The notes under the pieces: generated by a model
Seen by the model: the letters and a program-made list of their open reading frames with translations, nothing else
Told to the model about the DNA's origin: nothing
The model's database searches: none
Shown here: in pieces, positions 15,122 through 24,553 of the stretch
Position numbering within the stretch: position 1 is the stretch's first letter
Layout: every line of letters starts with the position of its first letter
Position numbers and translations under genes: made by a program
From: an uncultured Collinsella sp.
GTDB lineage: Bacteria; Actinomycetota; Coriobacteriia; Coriobacteriales; Coriobacteriaceae
Direction of reading: 5' to 3'
NCBI GenBank assembly: GCA_958436995.1
Contig: CAUBMI010000005.1
Span: 1 to 64,000 of the forward strand
DNA length: 64,000 nt

Positions 15122-17149
15122 ATGATCCTCCTGGTCGACAAGATCGAAAAAAGCTTCGGCGCGCGCGTCCTCTTTAGCGGCGCGTCCTTCCAGATCAACC
15201 CCGGCGAGCGCTTTGCGCTCGTTGGGCCCAACGGCGCCGGCAAAACCACCATGCTCAAAATCATCATGGGCATCGACAGCCCCGACGCCGGCCAGGTCCA
15301 GTACGCCAAGGACTGCCAGGTGGGCTACCTAGAGCAGGAAACTAATCTGGAGCACAAGGACACCACCATCCTTGCCGAGGTCATGGCCGCCGCCAAGGAA
15401 ATCCGCCGCATGGGCGAGCGCGCTAACGAGCTGCAGGCCCAGATCACCGAGCTCTCCGAGCAGGGCAAGGACGTCGACGCACTCCTTAACGAGTACGGCC
15501 AGGTCCAGGACCGCTTTGAGCACCTGGGCGGCTACGAACTCGAGAGCAACGCCCGCAAGATCCTGTCCGGCCTGGGCTTTAAGGTCACCGACTTTGAGCG
15601 CCCGTGCTCCGAGTTCTCGGGCGGCTGGCAGATGCGCATCGCGCTTGCCAAGCTCTTCCTGCGTCACCCCGACCTGCTGCTTCTGGACGAGCCCACCAAC
15701 CACCTGGACCTCGAGAGCGTCCAGTGGCTGCGCGGCTTTATCGCCAACTATGACGGCGCTGTGCTCATCGTCAGCCACGACCGCGCGTTTATGGACGCCT
15801 GCGTCGACCACGTCGCCGCGCTCGAGAACCGCCGCGTAACCACCTACACCGGCAACTACAGCAGCTACCTCAAGCAGCGCGAGGACAACCTGGAGCAGAT
15901 GCGCGCAAAGCGTGCCGCCCAGGAGCGCGACATCGCCCACATGCAGGTCTTCGTAGACAAGTTCCGCTATAAGCCCACCAAGGCCGCCCAGGCGCAGGAG
16001 CGCATCCGCAAGATCGAGCAGATCAAAAAGGAGCTCGTCATCCTGCCCGAGGGCCACAAGCACATCGACTTTAAGTTCCCCGACCCGCCGCGCTCCGGCG
16101 ATATGGTCGTGGGCCTGGAGGGCGTCTCCAAGTCCTACGGCAACAAACACATCTACAGCGACATCGACCTCAAGCTCTACCGCGGCGAGCACGTGGCACT
16201 CGTCGGCCCCAACGGCGCCGGCAAGTCCACCCTCATGAAGATCCTCGCCGGCCTGGAGCCGCCCACCACCGGCACCCGCGATCTGGGCACCAACGTGGGC
16301 GTGGCCTATTACTCCCAGCACGCGCTCGAGGGCATGACCGAGTCCAACACCGTCCTGCAAGAGATCGACACCGTCACGCCAAAGTGGACCGTGCCGCAGC
16401 AGCGCAGCTTGCTAGGCGCCTTCCTGTTTAGCGACAACGATTCCATCGAAAAGCAGGTACGCGTCCTCTCCGGAGGCGAAAAGGCGCGTCTGGCCCTGGC
16501 GAAGATGCTCGTGGCCCCCGAGGCGCTCCTGTGCCTGGACGAGCCCACCAACCACCTGGACATCGACTCGGTGGACATGCTCGAGAACGCCCTGCAAAAC
16601 TTCCCCGGCACCATCGTGCTAATCAGTCACGACGAGCACCTGGTACGCGCCGTGGCCAACCGCGTCATCGACATCCGCGACGGCCAAGTCACGGTCTACG
16701 ACGGCGACTACGACTACTACCTCTACAAGCGCGAGGACCTTGCAGCCCGCGCCGCCGCTGAGGCGTCCACGGAGAGCGCGCCTGCCACGGCCAAGCCCGC
16801 CAACGCCGCCCAAGCCAACAGTCCCGCCCCGGCTCCCAAGCCTGCCGAGGGCAAAAAGACCAAGGAGCAAAAACGCGCCGAGGCCCAAGCCCGCGCTGCG
16901 CTCAACAAAAAGCTCAAGGGCGTGCGTAACCAGCTCAAAAAGATCGAGACAGAGCTGGACAAAAAGCGCGCCCGCTATGACGAGCTTATGGAATTGATGG
17001 CAAGCGAAGAGCTTTATGCCGATCAAGACAAGTTCAACGCCGCGCTGGGGGAATATAACGGCCTTAAGCAAGAGCTGCCCAAGCTCGAGGACGAATGGCT
17101 GGAGCTTTCCACCCAGATCGAAGAGGAGACCGCGCGTGAACTCTCGTAA
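15122..17149 (+). CDS. ABC-F family ATPase
   Basis: 675 residues with two ABC cassettes and no membrane segments. Walker A motifs GPNGAGKTT (about 37-45) and GPNGAGKST (about 361-369), signature segments FSGGWQMR and LSGGEKAR, and two copies of LDEPTNHLD are visible. A charged linker joins the cassettes, and the C-terminus has an Ala/Pro-rich stretch followed by a Lys/Glu-rich coiled coil, as in Uup/YdiF-type members. ABC-F proteins act on the ribosome to relieve stalls or protect from antibiotics; this one looks like a housekeeping member. Its last 14 bases overlap the next gene. Confidence 0.92.
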   Translation: MILLVDKIEKSFGARVLFSGASFQINPGERFALVGPNGAGKTTMLKIIMGIDSPDAGQVQYAKDCQVGYLEQETNLEHKDTTILAEVMAAAKEIRRMGERANELQAQITELSEQGKDVDALLNEYGQVQDRFEHLGGYELESNARKILSGLGFKVTDFERPCSEFSGGWQMRIALAKLFLRHPDLLLLDEPTNHLDLESVQWLRGFIANYDGAVLIVSHDRAFMDACVDHVAALENRRVTTYTGNYSSYLKQREDNLEQMRAKRAAQERDIAHMQVFVDKFRYKPTKAAQAQERIRKIEQIKKELVILPEGHKHIDFKFPDPPRSGDMVVGLEGVSKSYGNKHIYSDIDLKLYRGEHVALVGPNGAGKSTLMKILAGLEPPTTGTRDLGTNVGVAYYSQHALEGMTESNTVLQEIDTVTPKWTVPQQRSLLGAFLFSDNDSIEKQVRVLSGGEKARLALAKMLVAPEALLCLDEPTNHLDIDSVDMLENALQNFPGTIVLISHDEHLVRAVANRVIDIRDGQVTVYDGDYDYYLYKREDLAARAAAEASTESAPATAKPANAAQANSPAPAPKPAEGKKTKEQKRAEAQARAALNKKLKGVRNQLKKIETELDKKRARYDELMELMASEELYADQDKFNAALGEYNGLKQELPKLEDEWLELSTQIEEETARELS

Positions 17150-17432
17150 GGCCGCTGCCGTGGCGATGAGCATCATCGCCATCGCGTGCCGCATCTGCGG
17201 CATCTTTATGAGCGCGATGACCGTGCTGCTGTGCTTTAGCGGCCTCACCGCCAAGCTGCAGATCGTGGGCTTTGTCGTTGAGCTTTCGCGAGCGCTGCCG
17301 AGCGCCATCGCCGGCTACGGCGTCATCACGTCGCCTTTTGGCGGCGTGTTCCGCCTGGATTACGCCATCGTCGCCGTGATCCTGTTTGCGATCGACTATC
17401 TGCTCACGCGCGCCTCGCGCCGCGTCCGCTAG
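17136..17432 (+). CDS. Small membrane protein after the ABC-F gene
   Basis: 98 residues from GTG 17136 with GAGGAGAC 5 bases upstream, overlapping the ABC-F stop by 14 bases. It is strongly hydrophobic, with two to three membrane helices (about 6-30, 35-52, 70-90) and a basic C-terminus TRASRRVR. No family is recognised. Overlap with the ABC-F gene and the short gap to the M50 protease suggest one transcript. Confidence 0.65.
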   Translation: MNSRKAAAVAMSIIAIACRICGIFMSAMTVLLCFSGLTAKLQIVGFVVELSRALPSAIAGYGVITSPFGGVFRLDYAIVAVILFAIDYLLTRASRRVR

Positions 17433-17441
17433 TGGGGCGCC

Positions 17442-18125
17442 ATGTCCAGCAGCTACCTCATGAACCTACTCGCCAGCGCCGTCGCCGTCATCGTGGGCAT
17501 CGTGATCCACGAGAGCGCGCACGCCGCCGCGGCCTGGGCACTCGGCGATAAGACGGCCCGTTCGCGCGGACGCGTCTCACTCAACCCGCTCAACCATATC
17601 GACCCGTTTGGCACCATCATCCTGCCGCTGCTCATGCTTGCCGCCGGCGGCCCGGTGTTCGCCTTCGCCAAACCCGTACCCGTCTACCTCAACAACCTCA
17701 AACACCCCAAGCGCGACGAGGTCCTGGTGAGCGCAGCCGGCCCCGCGTCGAACATCGCACTCGCGTGCCTCGCGGCCGCCCTCATGCACGCAGCGTACGG
17801 CAACCTCTACACCAGCATGTCCTTTGCCGTGGCGTCACAGATCATGAACTTCGGCGCCACGTTCATCGTGGTCAACCTGTCACTCGCGTTCTTCAATCTC
17901 ATCCCGATCCCGCCGCTCGACGGCTCGTCGATCATCGTGCCGTTCCTCAAAGGCAAGGCGCTCGCCAGCTACTACCGCCTGCAGCAATACGCCATGCCCA
18001 TCCTCATCTTGGTGTTGTACCTGCTGCCCATGTGGACCGGCATCGACGTGATCGGCCGGTATTTCGACGTTACCGTGTATCCGCTGGCAGAGCAGCTGCT
18101 CACCTTCGCAATCGCCGGTATCTAG
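17442..18125 (+). CDS. Site-2 protease family protein (M50)
   Basis: 227 residues, almost entirely membrane-embedded. The zinc motif HESAH is at 23-27 and the third-ligand motif NLIPIPPLDG at 152-161. It has no PDZ domain and matches the short M50B group (SpoIVFB/YwhC-like) often found beside scpA. It would cleave membrane-anchored substrates inside the bilayer; its substrate is unknown. Confidence 0.9.
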   Translation: MSSSYLMNLLASAVAVIVGIVIHESAHAAAAWALGDKTARSRGRVSLNPLNHIDPFGTIILPLLMLAAGGPVFAFAKPVPVYLNNLKHPKRDEVLVSAAGPASNIALACLAAALMHAAYGNLYTSMSFAVASQIMNFGATFIVVNLSLAFFNLIPIPPLDGSSIIVPFLKGKALASYYRLQQYAMPILILVLYLLPMWTGIDVIGRYFDVTVYPLAEQLLTFAIAGI

Positions 18126-18209
18126 GGTAAACTTACAAATCGACCGTGCAAATCGGTCGCAACATGCACCCAAACCGCGCCGCGAAGGCGCCGTCAAAGG
18201 AGGTCGAAG

Positions 18210-19019
18210 ATGTCGTATCGCGTGTCGACGCAGGTCTACAGCGGACCGTTCGACCTGCTGCTGCAGCTGGTTACCCGCCAAAAAGTCGATATCGGCGCCA
18301 TCTCGATCAGCGAGGTGGCCGAGCAGTACCTTGCCGAGGCCGAGCGCATCGAGGCGCTGGACCTGGACGTGGCGAGCGATTTTTTGCTGGTCGCAGCAAC
18401 CCTTTTGGACATCAAGGCCGCCTCGTTGGTGCCGCAAGAGGCCCCGCGCAAAGCCGATGACGATGACGAGATCGACGATGACCTCGAAGAACTTAGCGCG
18501 CTCGACGGGGACGCCCTACGCGAGGTCCTGATCCAGCGCCTGATCGCCTACAAGCAGTTTAAAGGCGCGGCTGCGGCCCTCGGTGCCCGCATGCAGGCCG
18601 AAAGCCGCATGCACCCGCGTGTGGCCGGCCCCGACCCCGAGTTCCTGGGGCTCATGCCCGACTACCTGGCCGGCATCACCCTGCGCGGCCTCGCCGTCAT
18701 CTGTGCCGACCTGGACGGCAAGCGCCAGACCTTCCTGCTGGAGGCCGAGCACGTGGCGCCGCATCGCGTGCCGCTCGATCTGACCGTAGCCTCGGTCGAC
18801 CGCTTTACCATGGCGCACCAAACTTGCACCTTCCGCGAGCTGTTGGACGGCGACGCCACCACCGAGCAGCTCGTCGTCACCTTCCTGGCCATGCTCGAGC
18901 TCGCCAAGCGCGGCTCGCTCACGCTGAGCCAGGACGAGATCTTTGGAACCATTCAAATCAACCGCGTCGAGGGCGCCGAGGCATACGTGCCCGGCGAGGG
19001 CCCCGAGCTCACCGAATAG
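18210..19019 (+). CDS. scpA: Segregation and condensation protein A
   Basis: 269 residues. It starts YRVSTQVYSGPFDLLLQLVTRQKVDI, the kleisin N-terminal helix that contacts the SMC neck (quoted in part). A short acidic insertion (about 88-98) precedes the middle region, and the winged-helix C-terminus includes LSQDEIFGTIQI. A strong site AAAGGAGGTC precedes ATG 18210. ScpA bridges SMC heads in the chromosome-organising condensin. It is directly followed by scpB with an 11-base gap. Confidence 0.95.
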   Translation: MSYRVSTQVYSGPFDLLLQLVTRQKVDIGAISISEVAEQYLAEAERIEALDLDVASDFLLVAATLLDIKAASLVPQEAPRKADDDDEIDDDLEELSALDGDALREVLIQRLIAYKQFKGAAAALGARMQAESRMHPRVAGPDPEFLGLMPDYLAGITLRGLAVICADLDGKRQTFLLEAEHVAPHRVPLDLTVASVDRFTMAHQTCTFRELLDGDATTEQLVVTFLAMLELAKRGSLTLSQDEIFGTIQINRVEGAEAYVPGEGPELTE

Positions 19020-19030
19020 GAGCCGCAACC

Positions 19031-19759
19031 ATGTCAACCCTTTCCACGCTGGAGGTAAACAGCCTCAAAGGCGCCCTCGAGGCGCTGCTGCTGGTGTCGA
19101 GCGACCCGGTGAGCGCGCCTGCGCTGGCAGGTGCGCTAGATATCGCCCCTGGCGAATGCGCATCGCTGCTCGCCGAGCTCAAGGTTGAGTACGAGGAAGC
19201 CAACCGCGGCTTTCAGCTGCGCGAGGTCGCCGGCGGCTGGCGCCTGTTTACGCATCCCGCCTACCACGATGTGGTCGAGGCCTATGTGTTGAGCTGGGAC
19301 ACGCAAAAGCTGTCGCAGGCGGCGCTTGAAACCCTGGCCGTCATCGCATACCACCAGCCCGTGACGCGCGAGGTGGTCAAAGGCATACGCGGCGTCAATT
19401 CCGACGGCGTCATCGCGTCGCTCGTGGACAAGGGTCTGGTGCGCGAGCTCGGCCGCGACCCCCAGCGCGGTCAGGCGATCATCTATGGCACGACCAACGC
19501 CTTCTTGGAAAAGTTTGGTCTACGCTCCACCCGCGACCTGCCCGATCTGGAGCAGTTTGCCCCCGACGAGCAATCGCGCCAGTTTATCCGCGAGCGCCTG
19601 AGCGGCCGCAGCATTCAGTCCACGCTCGAGGAGCAGGCCGAGGACCTGGACGAAGAGCGCGAACTGCTCGATACCGATGTTGAAGATGTTGAGGCAGTCG
19701 AGGACTTGGAATCCCTGGTCGTCGGCGAGACCTCGGAGGATTTACATGACGAGGACTAA
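19031..19759 (+). CDS. scpB: Segregation and condensation protein B
   Basis: 242 residues with two winged-helix domains: SLKGALEALLLVSSDPVS at the start and ALETLAVIAYHQPVTR, then GVIASLVDKGLVRELG in the second. An acidic tail of about 45 residues is typical of actinobacterial ScpB. ATG 19031 follows scpA closely. It partners ScpA and SMC. The last 14 bases overlap rluB, so scpA-scpB-rluB form one operon. Confidence 0.95.
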   Translation: MSTLSTLEVNSLKGALEALLLVSSDPVSAPALAGALDIAPGECASLLAELKVEYEEANRGFQLREVAGGWRLFTHPAYHDVVEAYVLSWDTQKLSQAALETLAVIAYHQPVTREVVKGIRGVNSDGVIASLVDKGLVRELGRDPQRGQAIIYGTTNAFLEKFGLRSTRDLPDLEQFAPDEQSRQFIRERLSGRSIQSTLEEQAEDLDEERELLDTDVEDVEAVEDLESLVVGETSEDLHDED

Positions 19760-20711
19760 CGAAGTAGGGGAGACGCGTGCCATGGGCAGCGCAGTGCCCG
19801 CCACCGACGCCCAGCCCGTCTATCCGCACACCATGCGCCTGCAGCGCTTTTTGGCGCGCGCGGGCGTGGCGAGCCGCCGCGGCTCGGAGGACCTGATGAC
19901 CGCCGGCCGCGTGACCGTCAACGGCGAAGTCGCGACCGAGCTGGGCACCAAGGTCGACGTCGACCGCGACCATATCGAGGTCGACGGCATGCCCGTCAAG
20001 CTCAACCAGGGCGCCGTATACCTGATGCTCTACAAGCCAACTGGCTACCTCACCACCATGAGTGACCCGCAGGAGCGCCCTTGCGTGGCCGACCTGGTCC
20101 CCCGCGACCGCTTTCCGGGACTCTTTCCGGTGGGTCGTCTGGACCGCGACACCACGGGCCTCTTGCTCTTTACCACCGATGGCGACCTGTCACAGGATCT
20201 GCTGCACCCGAGCAAACACGTCTACAAGACCTACCAGGCACTCGTGGACGGGCAGCTGACCGACCGCGATCTAGACCCGCTCCGCAGTGGAATTGAGCTC
20301 GACGACGGTCTGTGCCAGCCGGCGATCTGTCGCGTCATCACCGCGCGCGAGGCAGAGGCTGTGGCTCCGCAAGGCGTAAAGCCCGGTACCACCGCCGTGG
20401 AGGTCATTATCCGCGAGGGGCGCAAGAACCAGGTCAAGCGCATGCTGGGCAAGATCCACCACCCGGTGATTCGCCTGCATCGCTGCAACTTTGCCGGCCT
20501 GGAACTCAAGGACGTGGCCAAGGGGTCGTGGCGCGAGCTCACCGACCGCGAGGTGCAGATCCTCAAGTCCGGCGGCATCCCGCCCAAGCAGGCCGGCGCC
20601 AAGCGCGACGGCCACGCGTCTCGGGACACTACCGCCACCCGCACGCGTCACCACGGCAGCCACGGCTCCGCACCCAAGCGCAACACCTACCGCGAGCGCT
20701 ACACAGGCTAG
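19746..20711 (+). CDS. rluB: Pseudouridine synthase, RluB/RsuA family
   Basis: 321 residues. An S4 RNA-binding domain (MRLQRFLARAGVASRRGSED) follows an N-terminal extension of about 28 residues. The catalytic-Asp motif GRLDRDTTGLLL identifies the RsuA/RluB/E/F family, and the C-terminus is a basic tail. It would isomerise uridine in 23S rRNA. ATG 19746 has GGAGGA 5 bases upstream; ATG 19782 is an in-frame alternative. Its position between scpB and cmk is conserved in Actinobacteria. Confidence 0.92.
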   Translation: MTRTNEVGETRAMGSAVPATDAQPVYPHTMRLQRFLARAGVASRRGSEDLMTAGRVTVNGEVATELGTKVDVDRDHIEVDGMPVKLNQGAVYLMLYKPTGYLTTMSDPQERPCVADLVPRDRFPGLFPVGRLDRDTTGLLLFTTDGDLSQDLLHPSKHVYKTYQALVDGQLTDRDLDPLRSGIELDDGLCQPAICRVITAREAEAVAPQGVKPGTTAVEVIIREGRKNQVKRMLGKIHHPVIRLHRCNFAGLELKDVAKGSWRELTDREVQILKSGGIPPKQAGAKRDGHASRDTTATRTRHHGSHGSAPKRNTYRERYTG

Positions 20712-20777
20712 GCAACCCGCCGCGCCCCAGCGCCCGCGAACCATACCAGCACGTCAACCATCGAAAGGAAGCACTGC

Positions 20778-21464
20778 ATGATCGTCGCTATCGACGGCCC
20801 CGCCGGTTCCGGCAAGTCCACCATCGCCAAGGAGATCGCCCGCCAGCTGGGCTTTAACAAGCTCGACACGGGCGCCATGTATCGCGCCGTCACCTTCGCC
20901 GCGCTCGACCGCGGCATCGATCTGGACGACGAGGCGGCCATCGACGCCCTCGCCGAGCAGATCGAGATTCGCTTTACCAACGGCCCCGGCGAGGATACGC
21001 GCCTGACTATTGACGGCCAGGACGCTTCGGCCGCCATTCGTACCCCGCAGGTCGACGCCAACGTATCCAAGGTCTCGGCCTACCCGGGCGTGCGCGCCGC
21101 CATGCTCATTCACCAGCGCCGCGCCGCCGAGGACCGCGATATCGTGGCCGAGGGTCGCGACATCGGAACCGTCGTGTTCCCCAACGCGCAGGTCAAGGTC
21201 TTCCTGACTGCCGATCCGCGCGAGCGCGCCCGCCGCCGCGTGCTGCAGCGCCACCAAAACGACGTCCAGCCGCTCACGCCCGCGCAACTCGAGACCGAAG
21301 TCGACGAGACCCTCGACGCCCTCAAGCAGCGCGACAAGCTCGACAGTAGTCGCGAGGTCGCCCCGCTCGTGCCCGCCGAGGACGCCGTGCACGTCGACTC
21401 CACCGCCCACACCATCGATGAGGTCGTCCGCATTATCGAGGACCTCATCAACCAAAGGAGGTAG
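20778..21464 (+). CDS. cmk: Cytidylate kinase
   Basis: 228 residues. P-loop GPAGSGKST (about 7-15), LDTGAMYRAVT (CMP-binding), and the LID/adenine region with DRDIVAEGRDIGTVVFP and ADPRERARRR. It phosphorylates CMP and dCMP to diphosphates. Normal length for the family. It is followed after 3 bases by plsC. Confidence 0.97.
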   Translation: MIVAIDGPAGSGKSTIAKEIARQLGFNKLDTGAMYRAVTFAALDRGIDLDDEAAIDALAEQIEIRFTNGPGEDTRLTIDGQDASAAIRTPQVDANVSKVSAYPGVRAAMLIHQRRAAEDRDIVAEGRDIGTVVFPNAQVKVFLTADPRERARRRVLQRHQNDVQPLTPAQLETEVDETLDALKQRDKLDSSREVAPLVPAEDAVHVDSTAHTIDEVVRIIEDLINQRR

Positions 21465-21467
21465 CCC

Positions 21468-22196
21468 ATGCGCCTGTTTAAACAGACGCCCGAGGATTAT
21501 TACAACGCTCCTTATGACGAGTTCCCGGCGCTCATCCGCGGCACCGTCGTCGTGGTCATGGCCATCCTTTGGGCCTTCTCCAAACTCATGTGGCGTTGGA
21601 AGGTCGAGGACGCTGACCTGCTGTTTGAGCGCCAGGAAGGCCGCGGCAGCGTGGTCATCTGCAACCACACCTCGATGGCTGAGCTCTTGGCCGTGGAGAC
21701 GGCGCTATTCTTTGGCGGCCGCCGCATTCGCCCCATCTTTAAGTCCGAGTTCGCCAAGAGCAAGATTGTGCGCTGGGCTTTTAGCCGCGTTGGCGGCATC
21801 CCCGTGGAGCGCGGCACTGCCGATATGAAGTGCCTGCGCGCCGCCCAGCATGCGCTGCTGCGCGGCGAGGACGTCCTGATCTTCCCCGAGGGCACGCGCA
21901 TCCGCTCGCGCGAGATCAAGCCCGAGGTCCACGGCGGCTTTGCGCTCATCGCTCAGATGGGCAAGGCGCCCGTCAACCCGCTCGCCATCTGCGGCTGGTC
22001 CGACATCACGCCCGCGGGCAAAAGGCTCATGCGTCCCAAGAAGTGCTGGATTCGTGCCGGCAAGGCCGTCTCGCTTTCCGATGCACCGGCCGAGCTCAAG
22101 CGCAAGGAGCGCTTGGCTTGGTTTGAGTCCGAGGCCATGAGCCGCGTATACGCCATGCGCGACGAACTGTGCGCCGAGCATCCGGGCAGGTTCTAG
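21468..22196 (+). CDS. plsC: 1-acyl-glycerol-3-phosphate acyltransferase
   Basis: 242 residues. An N-terminal membrane helix (about 25-42) is followed by NHTSMAELL (66-74) and FPEGTR (139-144). The acyltransferase motif I is normally H-x4-D; here it reads H67-x4-E72, an unusual acid. GGIPVERG (substrate pocket) is present. The enzyme would make phosphatidic acid from lysophosphatidic acid at the membrane. The stop is 2 bases before ispH. Confidence 0.9.
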   Translation: MRLFKQTPEDYYNAPYDEFPALIRGTVVVVMAILWAFSKLMWRWKVEDADLLFERQEGRGSVVICNHTSMAELLAVETALFFGGRRIRPIFKSEFAKSKIVRWAFSRVGGIPVERGTADMKCLRAAQHALLRGEDVLIFPEGTRIRSREIKPEVHGGFALIAQMGKAPVNPLAICGWSDITPAGKRLMRPKKCWIRAGKAVSLSDAPAELKRKERLAWFESEAMSRVYAMRDELCAEHPGRF

Positions 22197-22198
22197 CC

Positions 22199-23098
22199 AT
22201 GAGCGAGAACGTGACGAACACCGCCGCGACTGCGTCCGACCAGGACGGCGCGCCCACCATCGAGATTGCAGCTCACGCCGGCACCTGCTACGGCGTACAG
22301 CGCGCGCTCGATATGGCCCTGGCGGCCGCCCCGCAGGCGGGGGAGACCGCTACGGTCCATACCCTAGGCCCGCTTATCCATAACCCCATCGTGGTACGCG
22401 AGCTCGCCGAGGCAGGCGTCGGTCTAGCAGAAACCCTGGACGACGCAGCGTCGGGCACCGTAATCATCCGCGCCCACGGCGTGGTGCCGCAGGTCATCGA
22501 TGCTGCCCGCAAGCGTAGCCTTAACGTCGTCGACGCCACCTGCCCTTACGTCAAGAAGGTCCACGTGGCCGCCGAGCGGCTGGTGCGCGAGGGCTACCGC
22601 GTACTCGTCGTGGGCGAGCCGGGCCATCCCGAGGTCGAGGGCATTCTGGGTCACGCCGGCGATGACGCGCAGGTCGTGAGCTGTGCCGCCGACGCCAACG
22701 CCTTGTCGCTCAAGGGCAAGGTGGGCCTGGTTGTGCAGACCACCCAGACCGCGCAGAACCTCGCCGAGGTCGTGGCTGCCATCACCCCGCGCGTGCAGGA
22801 GCTGCGCGTGATCAACACCATCTGCGCCGCCACGAGCGAGCGCCAGCAGGCAGCCGCATCACTTGCCAAACGCTGTGATTGCATGGTCGTCGTGGGTGGC
22901 AAGAACTCGGGCAACACGCGCCGCCTGGCTCAGATTTGCGCAGACGCCTGCGAGCACACGCATCACATCGAGGAAGCTTCCGAGCTTCTGGCCGCGTGGT
23001 TTACCGACGCTCACCACATCGGCATCACCGCCGGAGCCTCAACCCCGCAAGAACACATCGAGCGCGCCGTAACGCGCATCAAGGAGCTTTGCCGCTAA
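22199..23098 (+). CDS. ispH: 4-hydroxy-3-methylbut-2-enyl diphosphate reductase
   Basis: 299 residues from ATG 22199. The three iron-sulfur cysteines are in GTCYGVQRA, DATCPYVKK and NTICAATSERQ. Substrate motifs IHNP and RAHGV are also present. It catalyses the last step of the MEP isoprenoid pathway, forming IPP and DMAPP. The stop is 2 bases before the DUF512 gene. Confidence 0.96.
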   Translation: MSENVTNTAATASDQDGAPTIEIAAHAGTCYGVQRALDMALAAAPQAGETATVHTLGPLIHNPIVVRELAEAGVGLAETLDDAASGTVIIRAHGVVPQVIDAARKRSLNVVDATCPYVKKVHVAAERLVREGYRVLVVGEPGHPEVEGILGHAGDDAQVVSCAADANALSLKGKVGLVVQTTQTAQNLAEVVAAITPRVQELRVINTICAATSERQQAAASLAKRCDCMVVVGGKNSGNTRRLAQICADACEHTHHIEEASELLAAWFTDAHHIGITAGASTPQEHIERAVTRIKELCR

Positions 23099-23100
23099 TC

Positions 23101-24543
23101 ATGGACCAGACCGTACCCGCATACGCCGCCGAGGTGGCCGATTACGGGCGCAGCCGCGACCCCGAGCCGGGTGAGGGCGCGCTCGTAAAGAACGTGCGTC
23201 CCGAATCGCCCGCGTGGGATGTGGGTATCGAGCCGGGCATGCGCGTACTTACGGTCAACGGCGAGCAGCTTACCGATATGATCGTGTGGCTCTGGGAGGC
23301 CGACGATGATACCGTCGACCTCGAGGTTTTCGACCCGCGCGACGGCACCGTCACCCCCGTCGAGCTCGACCGCTTTCCCGGCGAGGATTGGGGTTTGGAG
23401 TTCGATGGCCCCATCTTCGACGGCATGCGTACCTGCGTCAACGCCTGCGTGTTCTGCTTTATGACCATGCTCCCCAAGGGCGGCCGCTCCACGCTCTATA
23501 TTCGCGACGACGACTATCGCCTAAGCTTTTTGCAAGGCAACTTTGTCACGCTTACGAACCTCACCGACGAGGACGTGCAAAACGTCATCCAGCGCAACAT
23601 GAGTCCCATGAACGTGTCGGTCCACGCTGTGAGCCCCGACGTCCGCCGTCGTATGATGGGCCGTAACGCCCAGCGAGGCATGGACGTACTCGAGACCATC
23701 ATGGCCGCCGGCATCGAGATTCACGCGCAGATCGTGTTGTGCCCCGGCATGAACGACGGCGAGGAGCTGGAAAAGACCCTGCGCTTTTGCGAGGAGCACG
23801 AGCAAATCACAAGCCTGGGCATCGTGCCGCTCGGCTTTACCAAGCATCAGAACCGTTTTAGCTGGTCCTACAGCGACAAGCCCGAGCTAGCGCGCGAGAC
23901 CATTGCCATGATCCGTCCCTACCAGGACCGTGCCTTCGAGCGCTTTGGCCGCCACACCTTCCAGATGAGCGACGAGTTCTATCTGGACGCCGGCATCGAT
24001 CCTCCCGAGGCGGACTTTTACGACGGTTACCCGCAGTACTACGACGGCATCGGCATGATCCGCTCGTATCTAGACGAGACCGACGACGTGCTTGCCGCCG
24101 ATACCGAGCGACTGGCCCGCGTCCGCGAGGCCATCGCCGCACGCAGCCAGCACCTGCTGTGCCTTTCGGGCGCCAGCGCGCGCGACACCGTGGCACGCTT
24201 TGTGGAGTCGCCGCATGGTCTCGACGGCACCGTCACGGCCATCAAGAACCGCTACTTTGGCGGCAACGTGGACGTGACCGGCCTCATCGTCGCGTGCGAC
24301 ATTCTGGAGCAGCTGCCCCAAGACCTGTCGGGGGTTATGCTCTTTGTGCCTAAGCTCATGTTCAACGCTGACGGCATGACGCTTGACGAGTATCATCGTG
24401 ACGATTTACTCGCAAGCCTTACCAGTCGCGGCGCCGAGGTTCATGTGGTATCGACCATGCCGCATGAGCTGCTCGATACCCTGGAGCACATCCTTGGCAT
24501 TGTGCCTGCCGACTCTACTAATTCCACTGACCCTACCCATTAA
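23101..24543 (+). CDS. DUF512 radical SAM-like protein with PDZ domain
   Basis: 480 residues from ATG 23101. An N-terminal PDZ-like domain (ALVKNVRPESPAWDVGIEPG, about 24-43) is followed by CVNACVFCF (about 112-120), a CxxxCxxC cluster of radical-SAM type, then the DUF512 region with FQMSDEFYLDAG and LCLSGASARDTV. The family is widely conserved in Gram-positive bacteria and usually sits next to der, as it does here. Its reaction is not established. Confidence 0.9.
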   Translation: MDQTVPAYAAEVADYGRSRDPEPGEGALVKNVRPESPAWDVGIEPGMRVLTVNGEQLTDMIVWLWEADDDTVDLEVFDPRDGTVTPVELDRFPGEDWGLEFDGPIFDGMRTCVNACVFCFMTMLPKGGRSTLYIRDDDYRLSFLQGNFVTLTNLTDEDVQNVIQRNMSPMNVSVHAVSPDVRRRMMGRNAQRGMDVLETIMAAGIEIHAQIVLCPGMNDGEELEKTLRFCEEHEQITSLGIVPLGFTKHQNRFSWSYSDKPELARETIAMIRPYQDRAFERFGRHTFQMSDEFYLDAGIDPPEADFYDGYPQYYDGIGMIRSYLDETDDVLAADTERLARVREAIAARSQHLLCLSGASARDTVARFVESPHGLDGTVTAIKNRYFGGNVDVTGLIVACDILEQLPQDLSGVMLFVPKLMFNADGMTLDEYHRDDLLASLTSRGAEVHVVSTMPHELLDTLEHILGIVPADSTNSTDPTH

Positions 24544-24553
24544 AGGAGAGCAG

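Noticed and set aside
15329..16360. Minus-strand 343-codon frame inside the ABC-F gene
   Set aside because: It is an antisense shadow; the plus strand has complete ABC-F motifs.
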